Assembly: GCF_002127325.2 (NCBI RefSeq)
Contig: NC_035436.2
Location: 111,313,591-111,377,590, forward strand
DNA from: Helianthus annuus
Taxonomy: Eukaryota > Streptophyta > Magnoliopsida > Asterales > Asteraceae
Length of the DNA stretch: 64,000 nucleotides
Direction of reading: 5' to 3'
Of this stretch, positions 42,671 to 54,440 are shown in pieces. Every line of letters starts with the position of its first letter. Position 1 is the first letter of the stretch. Under the pieces are notes generated by a model that had not been told where the DNA came from, made no database searches, and saw only the letters and a program-made list of their open reading frames with translations. Made by a program: the position numbers and the translations under genes.

Positions 42671-43390
42671 ACCCTTTTTAATTTCTTTTATTTAATTATT
42701 CTTGTTACATATATAATAAAAAAGAATATACATGGAGTTTTTAGAAAAAAAATAATAGTTTTGTCACATAATTTTTATAAATTTTCATCCAAATCACTAA
42801 CTCAGTTTATTTTTTCTGTTAAGGTGAAGGATGTTTTAAATTTTATAAATTAAGACAAAAATTAATTTACAGCTTCTTTATATAAATCAGTTTTATAAAG
42901 AGAAAACGTCATTGGTGTGCAACACATAACAATCGATTACAACTTTTAGTATTTATCAGTTGTAGAGATAGAAAAAAATTGTAAAACATTACATGTTTTT
43001 TAAATATGTTGAGCACCTCGGAAATATGTTGGTAGAAATAAAATATTTACTTAATTAAGATTATGAGGGTAACTAACTAATACTTATTCTGAGTGGCTTG
43101 AGTAAAAAAACTTTTGGTTCATAGCATTATAATTACAATTTGGTGGGTAATTTTAATGTTTGGTAATGATACGTTGTTTGATAGGGGGGGGCACTGGCTT
43201 ATGTTTTTCCTTAGGAGCGAAATAAAAAGAGTAGAAGATGAATTACAAACTTGGTACATATGATAAGATTTTTTTATTTAATCTTTTTCAATAATGAAGA
43301 AACACGAAACTAATTTTAGGGTTAATTAGTTTGGTTTATGTTTCAAACATGAGGGTTAATCTTCTTATAACTTTTCTGAGCTCCTTAATG
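42671..43390. other. Unassigned AT-rich region
   Basis: No coding potential or terminal repeats identified apart from the partial foldback copy at 42783-42835. Confidence 0.4.
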
Positions 43391-44847
43391 GTCCGATCTT
43401 CCTGCAAAACAGAACACCGTTAGCTCGTTAAGAGGGGAATATGGGGGTTTCCTTCTTAACCAGACTCCGGTGTGAGAATAAGTATCTGCTTTGAGGAAAT
43501 AAGTGTGTGTTAAGAGTGAGAGTGAAGAGAGCAGAATGAATTAACCTGTGCATGAAGGTCCTCTATTTATAGCCGGAGAGGTGTAAGAAGAGATGGTCTG
43601 ATGGATCTTGGGTCGGAAGGCGACAACATAGAATATCCTTCTTGTCTCACAAGTATCGACCGTTAATGCCTTCTAGAAGATATCCGATGCTGGCGCACCT
43701 TGATTGGAGCCACGTGTCGCTCTTGTCGGCCTTGTTGTCCCTCTGCCATCAGCAGGTAAGTGGAGATCATAGGGCAGGTGTCGCCGCCCCCTGATTGGTG
43801 CCACGTAGGCGTCCTTGTGTACTTATTGTCTCCTGCACGTCAGACGGTCATGAAGAACGATAGAGCACAACCTGGTGGACGTTGATTGGCTCTTTCTTCT
43901 ACGACTTGTACCGTGTGGACTCTCTAAAATGGCCTTGCGCTATAACTCCTGCGCGACCATTGTTGAGCACGTAACTAGCCCGCGCAGGGTTATAGGTGCT
44001 GAAGGCTCTTATTCAGAATGCTAAGTGTTGAAACTGATGTTCTCTCTGGTTTGGACCTCGTGCGAGGTCATTCTTTGTCAAGTAGCCTGCGCGAGTCTAA
44101 GATTGATCAGTTTGATGAGTAAGGAGTATGGTCCAGCGTGCGACCTGAAAAAGGTTTGCGCGGCTTTTTGGGACCATACCCCTTCAAGTCCCCCCAGTCC
44201 AGTGCTGCACCATGCGCGAAGTAAATGGTTGGAGCTCTGGACTTAGAAAAAAGAAAGTGCTAAGTGTGAGAAATGCCTGCTTGATCTTGGTAGACGGCGC
44301 GCGTGTAATTGTTTGTCAGTTACTACGGCGCGACTGCCAGATTTGGCAGATGATGATTCTCTGCTTTTGGCTTCAGGCGCGCAGTTCCATTGGATAATTG
44401 TGAATGCTGCGCGGCTTGAGTAACTTCTGCATGAAGTTTGTAGTAATTTTGAGCGGGAAAAACCTCGAATTTTGAATTCTGACAGGTTGGTGCAAAATGT
44501 CATTGATGGCGACGTTTGAGTTGACTGCTGACACAGCCATCATGAAGTTATCCCTGATGGTTCGGCTTTCCGTCAGGCGAGTGAGGCCCACGCGCGCGTG
44601 GTAACTGTCACTCCGAGAATCCCGCCTTACGTGGCGTCTGCTGGTTGCCTGCGCGCACGGTGAATCCGGCACGCTTACCCATCGCATTTAATGCGATGAG
44701 TATAAATAGTCGATGAGATGAGAGAAGTATTCACAAATCTTTCAACTGTTCCTCTTATTCTCCTATTCTCCTTCAAATCTTCAAAGAGACACTAGCAGAT
44801 CTTCAAGTTTCTCAGGAGTTCAAAGTTATTCAACTTGTTCTATATTC
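43391..44847 (+). promoter_or_regulatory. GC-richer upstream region of the gypsy-type gene, probable LTR
   Basis: Base composition rises to near 50% GC. There are CACGTG-containing boxes (43710-43735), GCGCGC motifs (44298-44660) and a pairing GGTCC/GGACC hairpin around 44129-44185. The C-rich GTCCCCCCAGTCC at 44190 resembles an inverted polypurine tract. TATAAATA at 44701-44708 lies 140 bp before the ATG at 44848. A second TATA-like CTATTTATAG at 43563-43572 faces the other way. No paired LTR was found, so this may be an LTR or a captured promoter. Confidence 0.4.
44701..44708 (+). promoter_or_regulatory. TATA box
   Basis: GAGTATAAATAG, 140 bp upstream of the start codon at 44848. A pyrimidine-rich 5' leader follows. 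Confidence 0.55.
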
Positions 44848-46850
44848 ATGGCTGAAGAAGAACCTCAACACGAAGAAGGTCCCCTCCCTGTCCTCAAGTG
44901 GGATCAGGGTTTGTTTGAACAAATTACTAGGAGATTCCGGCTCCCATCGGAATGGGATGCCCAGTATCCCTGGAAAGGGCAGACTGCCGCTGATGCACCG
45001 CCGGGGTATATAACCCTTTTTGAAGATTTATTTCTTCAAGGCAACTTTCGGTTGCCGGCGACGGAGTTCCTGTCGCATATCCTCCACTATTATGGCTTTC
45101 ATCTATCCCAGATGAGTCCACCCGGTATGGTGAGGGTGAGACACTTTGAGTTCTTATGCCGATCTCATGATATAGAATCCACTGTGGAGAGGTTTAGGGT
45201 ATTCTACCAGCTGATTAGGAACATGGGATTCTACTCCTTTGGCAACCGGGGGTCTGCCAAGAAGATTCTGCTTAACCCTCCGAAGAGTTTCCAAGACTGG
45301 AAACAGAAATTTTTCTTCATTAGGGAGGAGGTTATCCCCATAGCCATGATCTTCCGTGTGCCAGATGTGATTGAGAAGGAAGAGCTGGCGATTCTTAAGA
45401 AAGAAGACTGGTACGTAAAGCTTACTGCCGCACCTAATCGAGTTTTCGGTGAAAACGTTCTGGTCGCGGCGCAGATGAGTGACCAATGGTCGGAAGACAG
45501 CACTGAAGTACCTGTGTTGAAGTTTCAAGATAGACGTTAGTTACTTCTTTGATTATTTCCTCTTTTAGTAATTTAGCTGCGCTTAGTTGTTGATTTTGAA
45601 TGTAGAAGCGCACCTTTATCAAGCTGCTTTCCCCACCTTCGGTGGGTCCATGGGCGTGCGCCCGCTGGAACCAGGGGAGCAATATTGGTATGAGAGGATC
45701 AAAGGCCATTTTCTGTATCCTCTTGCTGGAGCTTTTGCCAATCCACCCACCGTAACCGAAGGTGCGCATATACCTAACCCCAGGCCCTTACGAGCTATGA
45801 CTTCTGCTGGGAAAGAGATTCTTTATCTTTCTAGTGAGGAGTCTGTAGGGTCTTCAAATGGGGAGCTAAGTTCCTGGTCTAACATCTTTGCAGGTGTGTT
45901 GCGCGACCTTGGGATTGACCCAGAGGAGAAGAAGAAAAAACCAAGTAAGAAGAAGAAGGTTATTACCATCGATGCTGAGGTGACCAGCAAGAAAGGTGGG
46001 AGTAGCCGCGCGACTGTCGGTGCTTCTGATAAAGGTACTCTACGGTTTCGTCAGAGTAACTTGGAGGATTACGTTATTACCAGTGACTCACTTGAGGGTT
46101 TGTCGCGTATAGGCGAGAAGAAAACTGGCACAGCTGGTTCAAAAAGCTCGGGGAGCGCGGGTTCCCAGAACCCAGATGCTGGTGCTACTCCCACTTCCAT
46201 CGCTCTTGACGAGGAAGAAGAGGAAGAAAAAAAGGAAGAGCCTGCTGTCAAGTTAATAAGTAGGAAGAAAAGCAGAGAGAAGACTACTGCGGGCGCGTCG
46301 GTGGCGCAGAAGACTGGGGAAGCCCTAGTAATAGGAAAGCAGTGCAGTCTTTATGAAATCTCTTTTTAACACTTGGTTTTTGCAGAGGCCAAGAAGAAGA
46401 CCCCTGAAAAGAAGGGTGTTGAGTTTAAAGACCCCCAAGAACATGCGCAAAAGAGAACCAAGGTTGTGATCAAGCCTTTTAAGTCTGCTGGGTTGGAGGT
46501 TGAGAAGGAGAAAAAGAAGGCTGCTGAGAAGCCTGTCAATAAGGAAAAAGAGAAAGAGAAAGAGAAGGTTGCGGAAAAGCCTGAGGGCAATAAATCCAAG
46601 GAGACCGGGGCCGCTGCTACTACTGCCTATGAGAAGGTGCAGGGTTCAGAGGTCGTTCATATTACGGGGCTTGACCAGCCCCTTCATGAGAAAAAGAAGG
46701 AAACTGCTCGAGGTAAGGGACCCGAGGTTGTGAAGCCAACCAAGCCTGTGCAAGTTGATGCCGCCACCCAGACTATTCAAGTGACTTCTACTACTGGGGG
46801 GTCAGCTGCTGTGGTGCATAAAGAGACATCTGCTGCTGCATGTGGTGCGA
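44848..46850 (+). pseudogene. Putative gypsy-type transposon (Transposase_28-like) gene, three exons, 3' truncated
   Basis: Exon 1 44848-45535 (MAEEEPQHEEGPLPVLKW) contains the plant 'putative gypsy type transposon' signature (LPATEFLSHILHYYGFHLSQMSPPG, then FEFLCRSHDIESTVERFRVFYQL). A GT-AG intron (45536-45605) joins in frame (DR/Q/AHLYQAAF) to exon 2 45606-46327, which turns Lys/Glu/Ser-rich. A second intron (46328-46387, GTAATAG to TTTGCAGAG) joins exon 3, an acidic/basic low-complexity region. The frame runs into sequence matching the Tekay-2 leader at about 46850, so the C-terminus is lost. Such proteins are encoded by large gypsy-related plant retroelements; their role is not known. No stop breaks the three exons. 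Confidence 0.6.
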
Positions 46851-47209
46851 ATTCCATAATTTTGTATGCATCCATAATTACGTAACTCCTTGCACAGTCC
46901 GCACAGTTCGTTTCATCCTTGTATCACTTCCTTCAGATAGGCCATTGTTTTCAGGTAAAGTCCCGTATTCTACTTCTAGTATATGTATATATCAATTATC
47001 ACACATAATTGCAAGTAATTCTTAATCACAGTCAAGTGCTACTCTAGTGCACCCTAAGTCTCGTAGTGTCTCTTCTTGACTCTTTGTAAATAGTTTCAGG
47101 TAGTGGATGTCGCGGGACGTTAAATTGTTTCGTGATAGGATCCTAGAGATTGTAGACTAGACTCGAGAGGGAATCCTGGTTCACTACAATCGCAGCTCTG
47201 ATACCAATC
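46848..47209 (-). repeat. Detached copy of the Tekay-2 5' leader with primer site
   Basis: From GAATTCCATAAT onward it repeats 63327-63708 (GCATCCATAATTACGTAAC, CTTCAGATAGGCCATTG, GTGGATGTCGCGGGACGT), apart from a deletion of about 30 bp and an initial substitution. It ends with the Met primer site (minus TGGTATCAGAGC, 47195-47206) against the LTR at 47210. This is a leader on the wrong side of what should be a 3' LTR. Confidence 0.9.
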
Positions 47210-50200
47210 TGTCACACCCCTTTCTGCGGCGGAAGCACGAGGTGTGATCATGAAAGGTTCTCATTGCATACGAAAGGTAAACATACTACATGCTCGTAAA
47301 AATAACTTCAAATACCAAACATTTCATAATTTGAAAACATAAGTTTAGCGTTTACATCGCGAGATAACATAAAGCATTGTCTTAAAAGTTTACAATTTTA
47401 TTTAAACATAAACATAGACGACATCCACAAGCATGAGTAGACCACGCGCACATCCACCTTTAGTTACCTGAAATACATGTGAGTTTTGGAAAAACGTCAA
47501 CATAATGTTGGTGTGAATTCATGCAGTTCTTGTATTGAACGTTTGTATACTTTGTATGAAAAACATGGTATGTAATTTGTGTAAATCAAGTATTCATGTA
47601 TGTATTAAGTTGTTAATGGGTTGCAAGGCCATTAACATGTGACACGACATAGGAAGTCACCAAACCATAGGCATTTTTCTAGTTGTCGATTCACGACGGA
47701 GACACAAAAACACTACTCGGTACTAGTTGTCACCAAGAGTGGGGCTGCCCTGAAACCCATTAGATCTAACCTTTTGTTCTACGGTCTAAGTATGTACACG
47801 ATTAATGGTGCTTATGGTACCCTATTCGTGACACGATTTCTCGTATCATTTCTCAAAACGCATCATACTTGGTACTAGTTATCACCAAGAGTGCTTCTTG
47901 TTTTTGTATCATACCATTTATAAACAGTGTAATGTCTATAACATGTATTTCACCCCCGAAGTTATAAAACCAAAATAGTTAAAGAAAAGGGGGAGCATGA
48001 ACTCACAACTTTGCGTTTCTTGCGTCGTAAACTTCACCGGATTTGCTTATAATGCGTTGTGACCTAAACGTGTTTTATTATCGTTAGTCACTAGACTTGT
48101 ATTGTACAAGCTCAAGTCATTATCTTTTGTATATGTATTGTTGTGTTAAAAATATTTTATATTTTTAACTATGTATCTTACTTATATTATTTTCTCTAAA
48201 ATTAATATAAGTATCTTGTATTTTACACCCGAATTATGCATCTTGTATGTTGTATGTGTATTTTTGTGTTTTTACTTCTCAAGAGTATTTCAAGTCCTAA
48301 TACACTAGCACATATAATACATACTACATACACTTAGCACAAAGTTTGGTGATCAAATAATATATATATTTTTCTCAAAAATATACATACTTAATGTCAA
48401 ATTTTTAACCTTGACGAAATCATCGTTTCTCAACTAAAAAATTAGGGAAACCTTGGTATACATTTTTAGGGAATAAGTTTCTCAAAACTTATATATTTTT
48501 CAAAGTGTCAAAATTTATAAAAATTTTGACAGAGTTTCCCCTAAAAATGGAGGTTTCCCGTGTTTTCAAAACATGTGTTTATTTTCTTTTAAAAATCATC
48601 ATCAATCAATTTCAACAACAATCATCAACAACACACACTAATTTCTCTATTTCATGAACTTGAAAATTTATAAAAATGTGTAGTAACTTACTAGGGTACT
48701 TAGTAAGCCTTGTTACCCTTTAAAGTGTGATTGCTTCTTTAAAAACTTCATTTTTAAAAGAATATGATTCTTTACAACTTATGTTCATGTTTTCTAAAAA
48801 TACTTCTTCTTGTATTTTTCTTGTTACACATGTGTATCTTTACTTTATTAACCACCAAAAATAAGGTTTATTTGTTTAAGAACCAAGATTAAGTAAAACT
48901 TGTATTTTTAACTTGGTTCTTTTGAAAAACCACTCATGGATCTTTAGATCTACATGTTTATCATCTTACTTTAATCTTTATTTTTAGGAAAACATAGTGT
49001 TCTTTCAAGTTCATGATCTTTTTGTGGATGATTCATAACCTTTAACATGTTCATCTCCTTATCTTGCTAGATTATGTTTTTAATCATGATCTAGCAAGGT
49101 TGTATGATGATCTACATTATTTCTACCAACAAACAATAACCAACAATCATAACAACTCATGTGCATCAAGTTTCCTTCATATTAAAAGCTTATGTTCAAG
49201 TTACATGCTTATGTTCTTTAGTGTTCTTATGATAATCATCATAATAAGTCTTTTAACCACTTAAAATAGAAGTAAATAAGAGTGTTCAAGGTGCTTACTA
49301 CTAGCTTGAAGCTAGGGAAGAACTATGATGAAGATCAAGTGGATAAAAGCACTAGAGAGAGGTCCTTCAAGTTCCTTTGTTTCCCACCTTCCTAATTAGG
49401 CTTGAATCACCTTAGGTTATGCTTGAAATGTGTTGAAATGGATTGAAAATGGAGGGACCAAGAGGGGTGTTTGTGGCCGTGAGCAAGGAAGAGGAAGGAG
49501 AAGTGAAGGTGTTGGTGAAATGGTGAAATGAGAAGTATGTTGCATCTAGTGGTCCTTTATGTATTATCTTCCAACATTAGATGGCATATGGCATCTATGT
49601 AGGCATATTCCCCAGCAAGATCCTTTAAAATATAACAAAGAAATCCCATGTGGGATCCTTGTTTCCCAACCGTCCAACAAGGGGGGGGGGGTAAGTGTAA
49701 TATTTCAACTACTAGTTACATGATTTAGTTTGAATAAAATGGTATTAGTTAGGTATTTTTAGGCATTTAGTGTTTAGGAGATGTAATAAGATGTTCGGTG
49801 ACCATAACTAGCCAAGAAATAAATAAGCAATGCTTCTAGTAATATTTTTATGTGCCGGTTAGTGTCCGGTTGTTTGGTTAGATACCGATTCGTTAAAGTG
49901 CTAAATTGCACCGTATAGTGTCTTTTATGTACCCTTTTGTACCCCTTTCAATTCCCGACAATTAGGGAAGCATTCTGGATGATAAATCATGATTTCTGCA
50001 TAATATTTATGTGTTAAAAGCTGATTTATAGCTGAATTTAATAAAATTCTGCACTTAAAGTGCGTTTCGGGTGCTTTTTAGTGCGTATTTTAGCTTCTGG
50101 ATGGTCTATATATATAAACCCTTGTATGTACTCTTGGGTTTTAATGTATTCTTGTCATTGGACCTACACCTAGGCTCCAATTTTATTGTCTAACTATTTT

Positions 50201-50421
50201 CTGCAGAATTGTTAACACAGTGTGTCTTACCGGTGAGTTTACTAGTATTTCTGACGCAACGCTCTTGTTAATGCATATAGCAATATTTAGTAGTATAAAA
50301 CGTGCATGAATTCACTTGTATATCATGTAATCAAACAATGTTGCCATTTAAGCATATAATTTCAGTCATTAAATAATAATTAAAGTGTACAGAAATTACC
50401 GGTTTGGTGCCAGTTGTCACA
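47210..50421 (-). repeat. Tekay-2 LTR (3' side of the internal region)
   Basis: 3,212 bp, TGTCACACCCC to GTTGTCACA. It is bordered by a primer site on its left (47195-47206) and a polypurine tract on its right (50422-50434), so it served as 5' LTR for one copy and 3' LTR for another. The first 290 bp match 63709-64000 with about six differences. It includes a poly-G run near 49681-49691. No coding region recognised. Confidence 0.88.
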
Positions 50422-50434
50422 GTCTCCCCCCGTT
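50422..50434 (-). promoter_or_regulatory. Polypurine tract of Tekay-2
   Basis: The minus strand reads TAACGGGGGGAGAC against the LTR start TGTGACAAC. Confidence 0.8.
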
Positions 50435-50439
50435 AAAAG

Positions 50440-51992
50440 AATTTCGTCCCGAAATTCAGGCTTCACTAGCTCTCGCAGGAGTCTTCTTGAACAGGTGGGG
50501 ATACTTTTCTTTGAACTAGTCTTCACGTTCCCACGTGTACTCGGGTCCGTGCTTAGAGTTCCAACGTACTTTGACAAGTTTGACAGTGCTCCTCCTGGTC
50601 TTGTTGACTTTCCAGTCTGTAACCTCAACGGGTCGTTTTGTAAATCGGAGGGTGTCGTCAATATGCACTTCGTCCGCAGGGATGATCACGTTTTCTTGTG
50701 TTGGACTTGTCTTGAGGTTGGATACATGAAACGTATCATGTACTCCATTAAGTTCTTCCGGTAATTCCAACTTATACGCCACGGTACCAATCCTTTCTAA
50801 GATCTTGAATGGTCCGATGTATCGGGGATTCAGCTTCCCACGTTTTCCGAATCGCACTACGCCCTTCCAGGGGGGAGACTCTTAGCAAAACTTTGTCTCC
50901 CACCTCGAACTCTAATGGTTTTCGTCTTCGATCTGCGTAGCTCTTTTGTCGGTCTCGAGCCGCCTTAATGCGCTCTTGGATCTGCGTAATTTTGTCGGTT
51001 GTCTCTTGTACTAATTCAGGACCAACCATACGTTTATCTCCAGCGTCTGCCCAACATAAGGGCGATCGGCAGTTGCGGCCATACAGAGCTTCGAACGGTG
51101 TGGCTTTTATGCTTGTATGATAACTGTTATTGTAGGAAAACTCAACTAAAGGTAGATGAGTATCCCAACTGCCACCTAGGTCCATGACACATGCGCGAAG
51201 CATATCTTCTAATGTTTGTGTGGTTCGTTCGCTATGGCCGTCTGTTTGTGGATGGAAAGTCGTGCTCAGATCTAACTGGGATCCAAAAGCTTCCTGAAAG
51301 GATCGCCAGATTCTTGAGACAAAGCGTCCATCTCTGTCTGAAATGATTGAGATAGGCACTCCATGACGTGTCACAATTTCTTTTAGGTATATCTTAGCAA
51401 GCTTTCCAGTGCTATCCTTCTCTCGGATTGGTAGGAAATGCGCAGACTTCGTTAGCCGATCGACTATCACCCATATCATATCGTGCCCTCTAGGGGTCTT
51501 GGGTAGTTTCGTTATGAAGTCCATCGAGATTTGTTCCCACTTCCACATGGGTATCTCTGGTTGTTATAGTAGACCAGACGGTTTCTGATATTCAGTCTTA
51601 ACCTTAGCACAGGTTAGACACTTTCCAACGTAGACAGCAACATCGCTTTTAAGTCTCGGCAACCAATAGTATTCTTTTAAGTCTTGATACATCTTGTCTG
51701 ATCCTAGATGGATCGAGTATCTCGATTTATGCGCTTCATCAAGGATGACTTCTCGTAGGCCACCATAGAGTGGAACCCATATGCGTTTCTTAAAGTATAA
51801 GGCTCCCTCTTCATCTGGCACCATATATTTCAATGCACCCCGGAGGTATTCAGCTTTACGGTTTTCTATTTTAAGGGCTTCTAGTTGGGCGCCATGAATA
51901 CGTGCTGTGAGGTTTGTTCGAATCGTCATTTCCAATGCTCGAACCCTTAGGGTCTTAACCCTTTCTTTTCGACTTAGCGCGTCTGCTACCAC
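50440..51992 (-). pseudogene. pol: Tekay-2 integrase with chromodomain, broken
   Basis: From NVVADALSRKE (51992, just after the TRG-C insertion) through the zinc module (HKSRYSIHLG ... [16 protein letters not shown]) to a TAA at about 51558, where the frame requires Gln. The DDE core at 50900-51548 has [15 protein letters not shown] and [17 protein letters not shown], with both Asp and the Glu present. A one-base insertion in a C-run at about 50870-50877 shifts the frame. The C-terminus and chromodomain ([14 protein letters not shown], then [19 protein letters not shown]) continue at 50516-50857. They end at a TAG (about 50514-50516) where Tekay-1 has Gln. Confidence 0.87.
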
Positions 51993-52003
51993 ATTTTCCT
52001 TTC

Positions 52004-52592
52004 TGTAGGATCGAATTTCGACCTAAACGAGTCGTTTGGAAGAGCTCAACTCCGTTTCAGAGGCGGAAACAAGGAAACGGATGCGTACACAGCTTGTATC
52101 ATACTTAAATCCTCTTGTATATTGATTTTACAACGTTTCGATTACAAGGAAAAACCGGCAATACCTCGGTATCAGATCTGAAAGTTGTTACAAATGAAAT
52201 GAACAATGATCCTATATATACTAGTTTGGGATCGCTCGAAATTACATGCCATAAAAGCGATCCATGAACATTACACTAAAAGCGATCCATCAACTTGTCA
52301 AATAAGCGATCCGAACAGATTCCTTAAAAGCGGTTCACAAGTTTGTCTTTTGACTTCACATGTTGTCATTTGATCTTTGAGAAGTGGAATCTCATTGGAC
52401 CCTCATTTGGTCCAATCAACACAAAGATCCAACATGTTTTGTCGTTTACATGAAATCCTTTAATGATAATCATATTTTTCTTGATGATGTCACATGATGT
52501 CATCATTGAACATGATAACATCATGCTTGACCAGATCCGCATCGCAACCCGAACTCGACATTAGACGTAGTCGACAGATGACTGCACCAACA
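52004..52592 (-). repeat. 3' LTR of TRG-C
   Basis: 589 bp, TGTAGGATCG to CACCAACA, followed on plus by the polypurine complement GACTCCCCCTCAG. It carries AAGCGATCC cores and TATATATACTAG near 52213-52224. Confidence 0.92.
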
Positions 52593-54440
52593 GACTCCCC
52601 CTCAGATGTTGACGAGTCTTAAGTGTCGAGTCTTCAACGACTTCAGTCTTTCTCACAATCTTCGGGCTTCTTTCTCTCTATCTTCAGACTCCCCCTCTCG
52701 ATTTGCTGACATTCCTTTGATCTTCAGCAACATCTTCAGGATCGACGTCTGGCTTTCCTGCATAAACTCTACCTCAGAGTAAATTTCTTTCACATACATA
52801 TTTTAAACATATGAACTTGCACCAATCCAGATTCTCATTCAAAACAAACACAGATATTTTGATGAACCACTTGACAGGTTAGATTATGAAAACATTTAAT
52901 TTCACACACACACTCCCCCTCAAGAATTGCTCATCATGTTTAGCACTCGGAATTTTCAAAAATCAGCTATTCAATATCAGTTGTCGAAAATCTTTTTGAA
53001 TTTTCAAAAATTTATGCTAAAGCACACCAAAAATCTTTTTGTATTTTGAAATAAAGAAACTAAAATGCAGAAATAAACTATTTACAAACAATATTTTTGT
53101 GAGCTCGTGCAAGAGGATCATATCAGTTTGTGAGACAAATCACAAACACCGTTAAGCTATAAACATACTCAGTTCTAAACAATTTACCTAGATTGTCAGT
53201 ATGTTTGTCCACTTAAATCTTCACACAAATTTCAATCGATTCGAGATATGAAATTAATGTTTTAGAGACTTAAACTTAATTGTGTATCACTCCACTTGAA
53301 TATACTCCCGTATCCAGATCCCAAATATTCAGTCTTACAGGTGAGTATACCACAGATGATATCTGTAAAGGGGTTAAATGCGAAACCGTGAGAGCTCAGG
53401 TCAGAACTTCCGTTCAGCAGAGAGATGACGGCTCGACTTTTGGTGGGTCCCCTTTAGAGGATCTTTTTGCATTTCAACAGCAGCGACTATCAATTTTATT
53501 GTTTCATCAGCATGCTGAGGGCGGCGCTTTTTCAAGCATTTACAGAAAGTATTATCCGGGGACTAGGTCAGTACTTCCATACAGCAGAAGTCCCGGGATA
53601 ATACCCCAGATATCACTGAGCATAAAGACCTAGTATCTCAGAATACGAGACCTTTCAAACAAGATTTCGGGGGTTACCCATATATCCAAGAATAGTTACC
53701 CACGAATCAAGCAAGTTTGATTTAGGTTTATATCTCGTTTCAATTTACTAAATGTGCAAAAATCTACTGACACATCCGTAGTAAGATCGTTTATCACATT
53801 TTGACTTTCCAATTCTTTAGCGTGTTGTGATAGTCCACTGATGTACTATCATTTCCTCTTTTATGCAACAAAAACTCATTTTTGATTTTATCATGTTTTT
53901 GACTTTTTCAAATTTTCTGATGTTTTTGGATTTTCTCTAAAAATTCTTACTCCCCCTAAAATTCAAATACATCTAATGAAAATTGAAAACAAACTATACA
54001 GAACATGACAACTGATATCGAATCTCCTCAATTCGCCATTCACTAGGCATAAACAATCAGAACTCCCCCTATCAACAAACTATTTTCCCATTTAGATTTC
54101 AAAACACTTAAGTTTTTTTTAATCAAAATGGTTTTTCCGGAAAATAAGTTTGAATGATTTTACCAATTGTAGGTTACCATTTGTAGGAATATCCAACAAA
54201 TGTTCGGGGTTGTGGTTCATCATCTTGTCTATCGACCAATGTATGAAAATACAAGTACAAATTAATGTCCTTGATTTACCATTTTCAGTACAGAAACCTC
54301 TGTACCAATTGTAAAACATCAACAAACATAAACAAACCTCTTTACCGTTTGTATAAATGACATTACCGAATAGACTTCAAGAAAGATGCCGATTCATGCT
54401 CCACGCTTACCAACCTGGGAGCTCCGGCAAGTCCTGAGAC
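52593..54440 (-). promoter_or_regulatory. TRG-C 3' non-coding region with five polypurine-like tracts
   Basis: Five plus-strand ACTCCCCCT sites: 52593-52604 (LTR-adjacent), 52687-52698, 52911-52921, 53950-53958 and 54062-54071, in the same order as in TRG-A and TRG-B. Primer-junction-like ACCAATTGTA at 54159-54168 and 54304-54313. The GCCGGAGCT motif after the gag stop is at about 54420-54430. No sense ORF. Confidence 0.75.
53100..53660 (+). other. Conserved block with 117-codon antisense ORF, TRG-C copy
   Basis: ORF 53280-53633 on plus, antisense to the element; one residue (Tyr for Cys) differs from the TRG-A copy. Flanking bases (GCTCGTGCAAGAGGATCATA) are conserved too, so conservation is not limited to the ORF. 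Confidence 0.6.
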
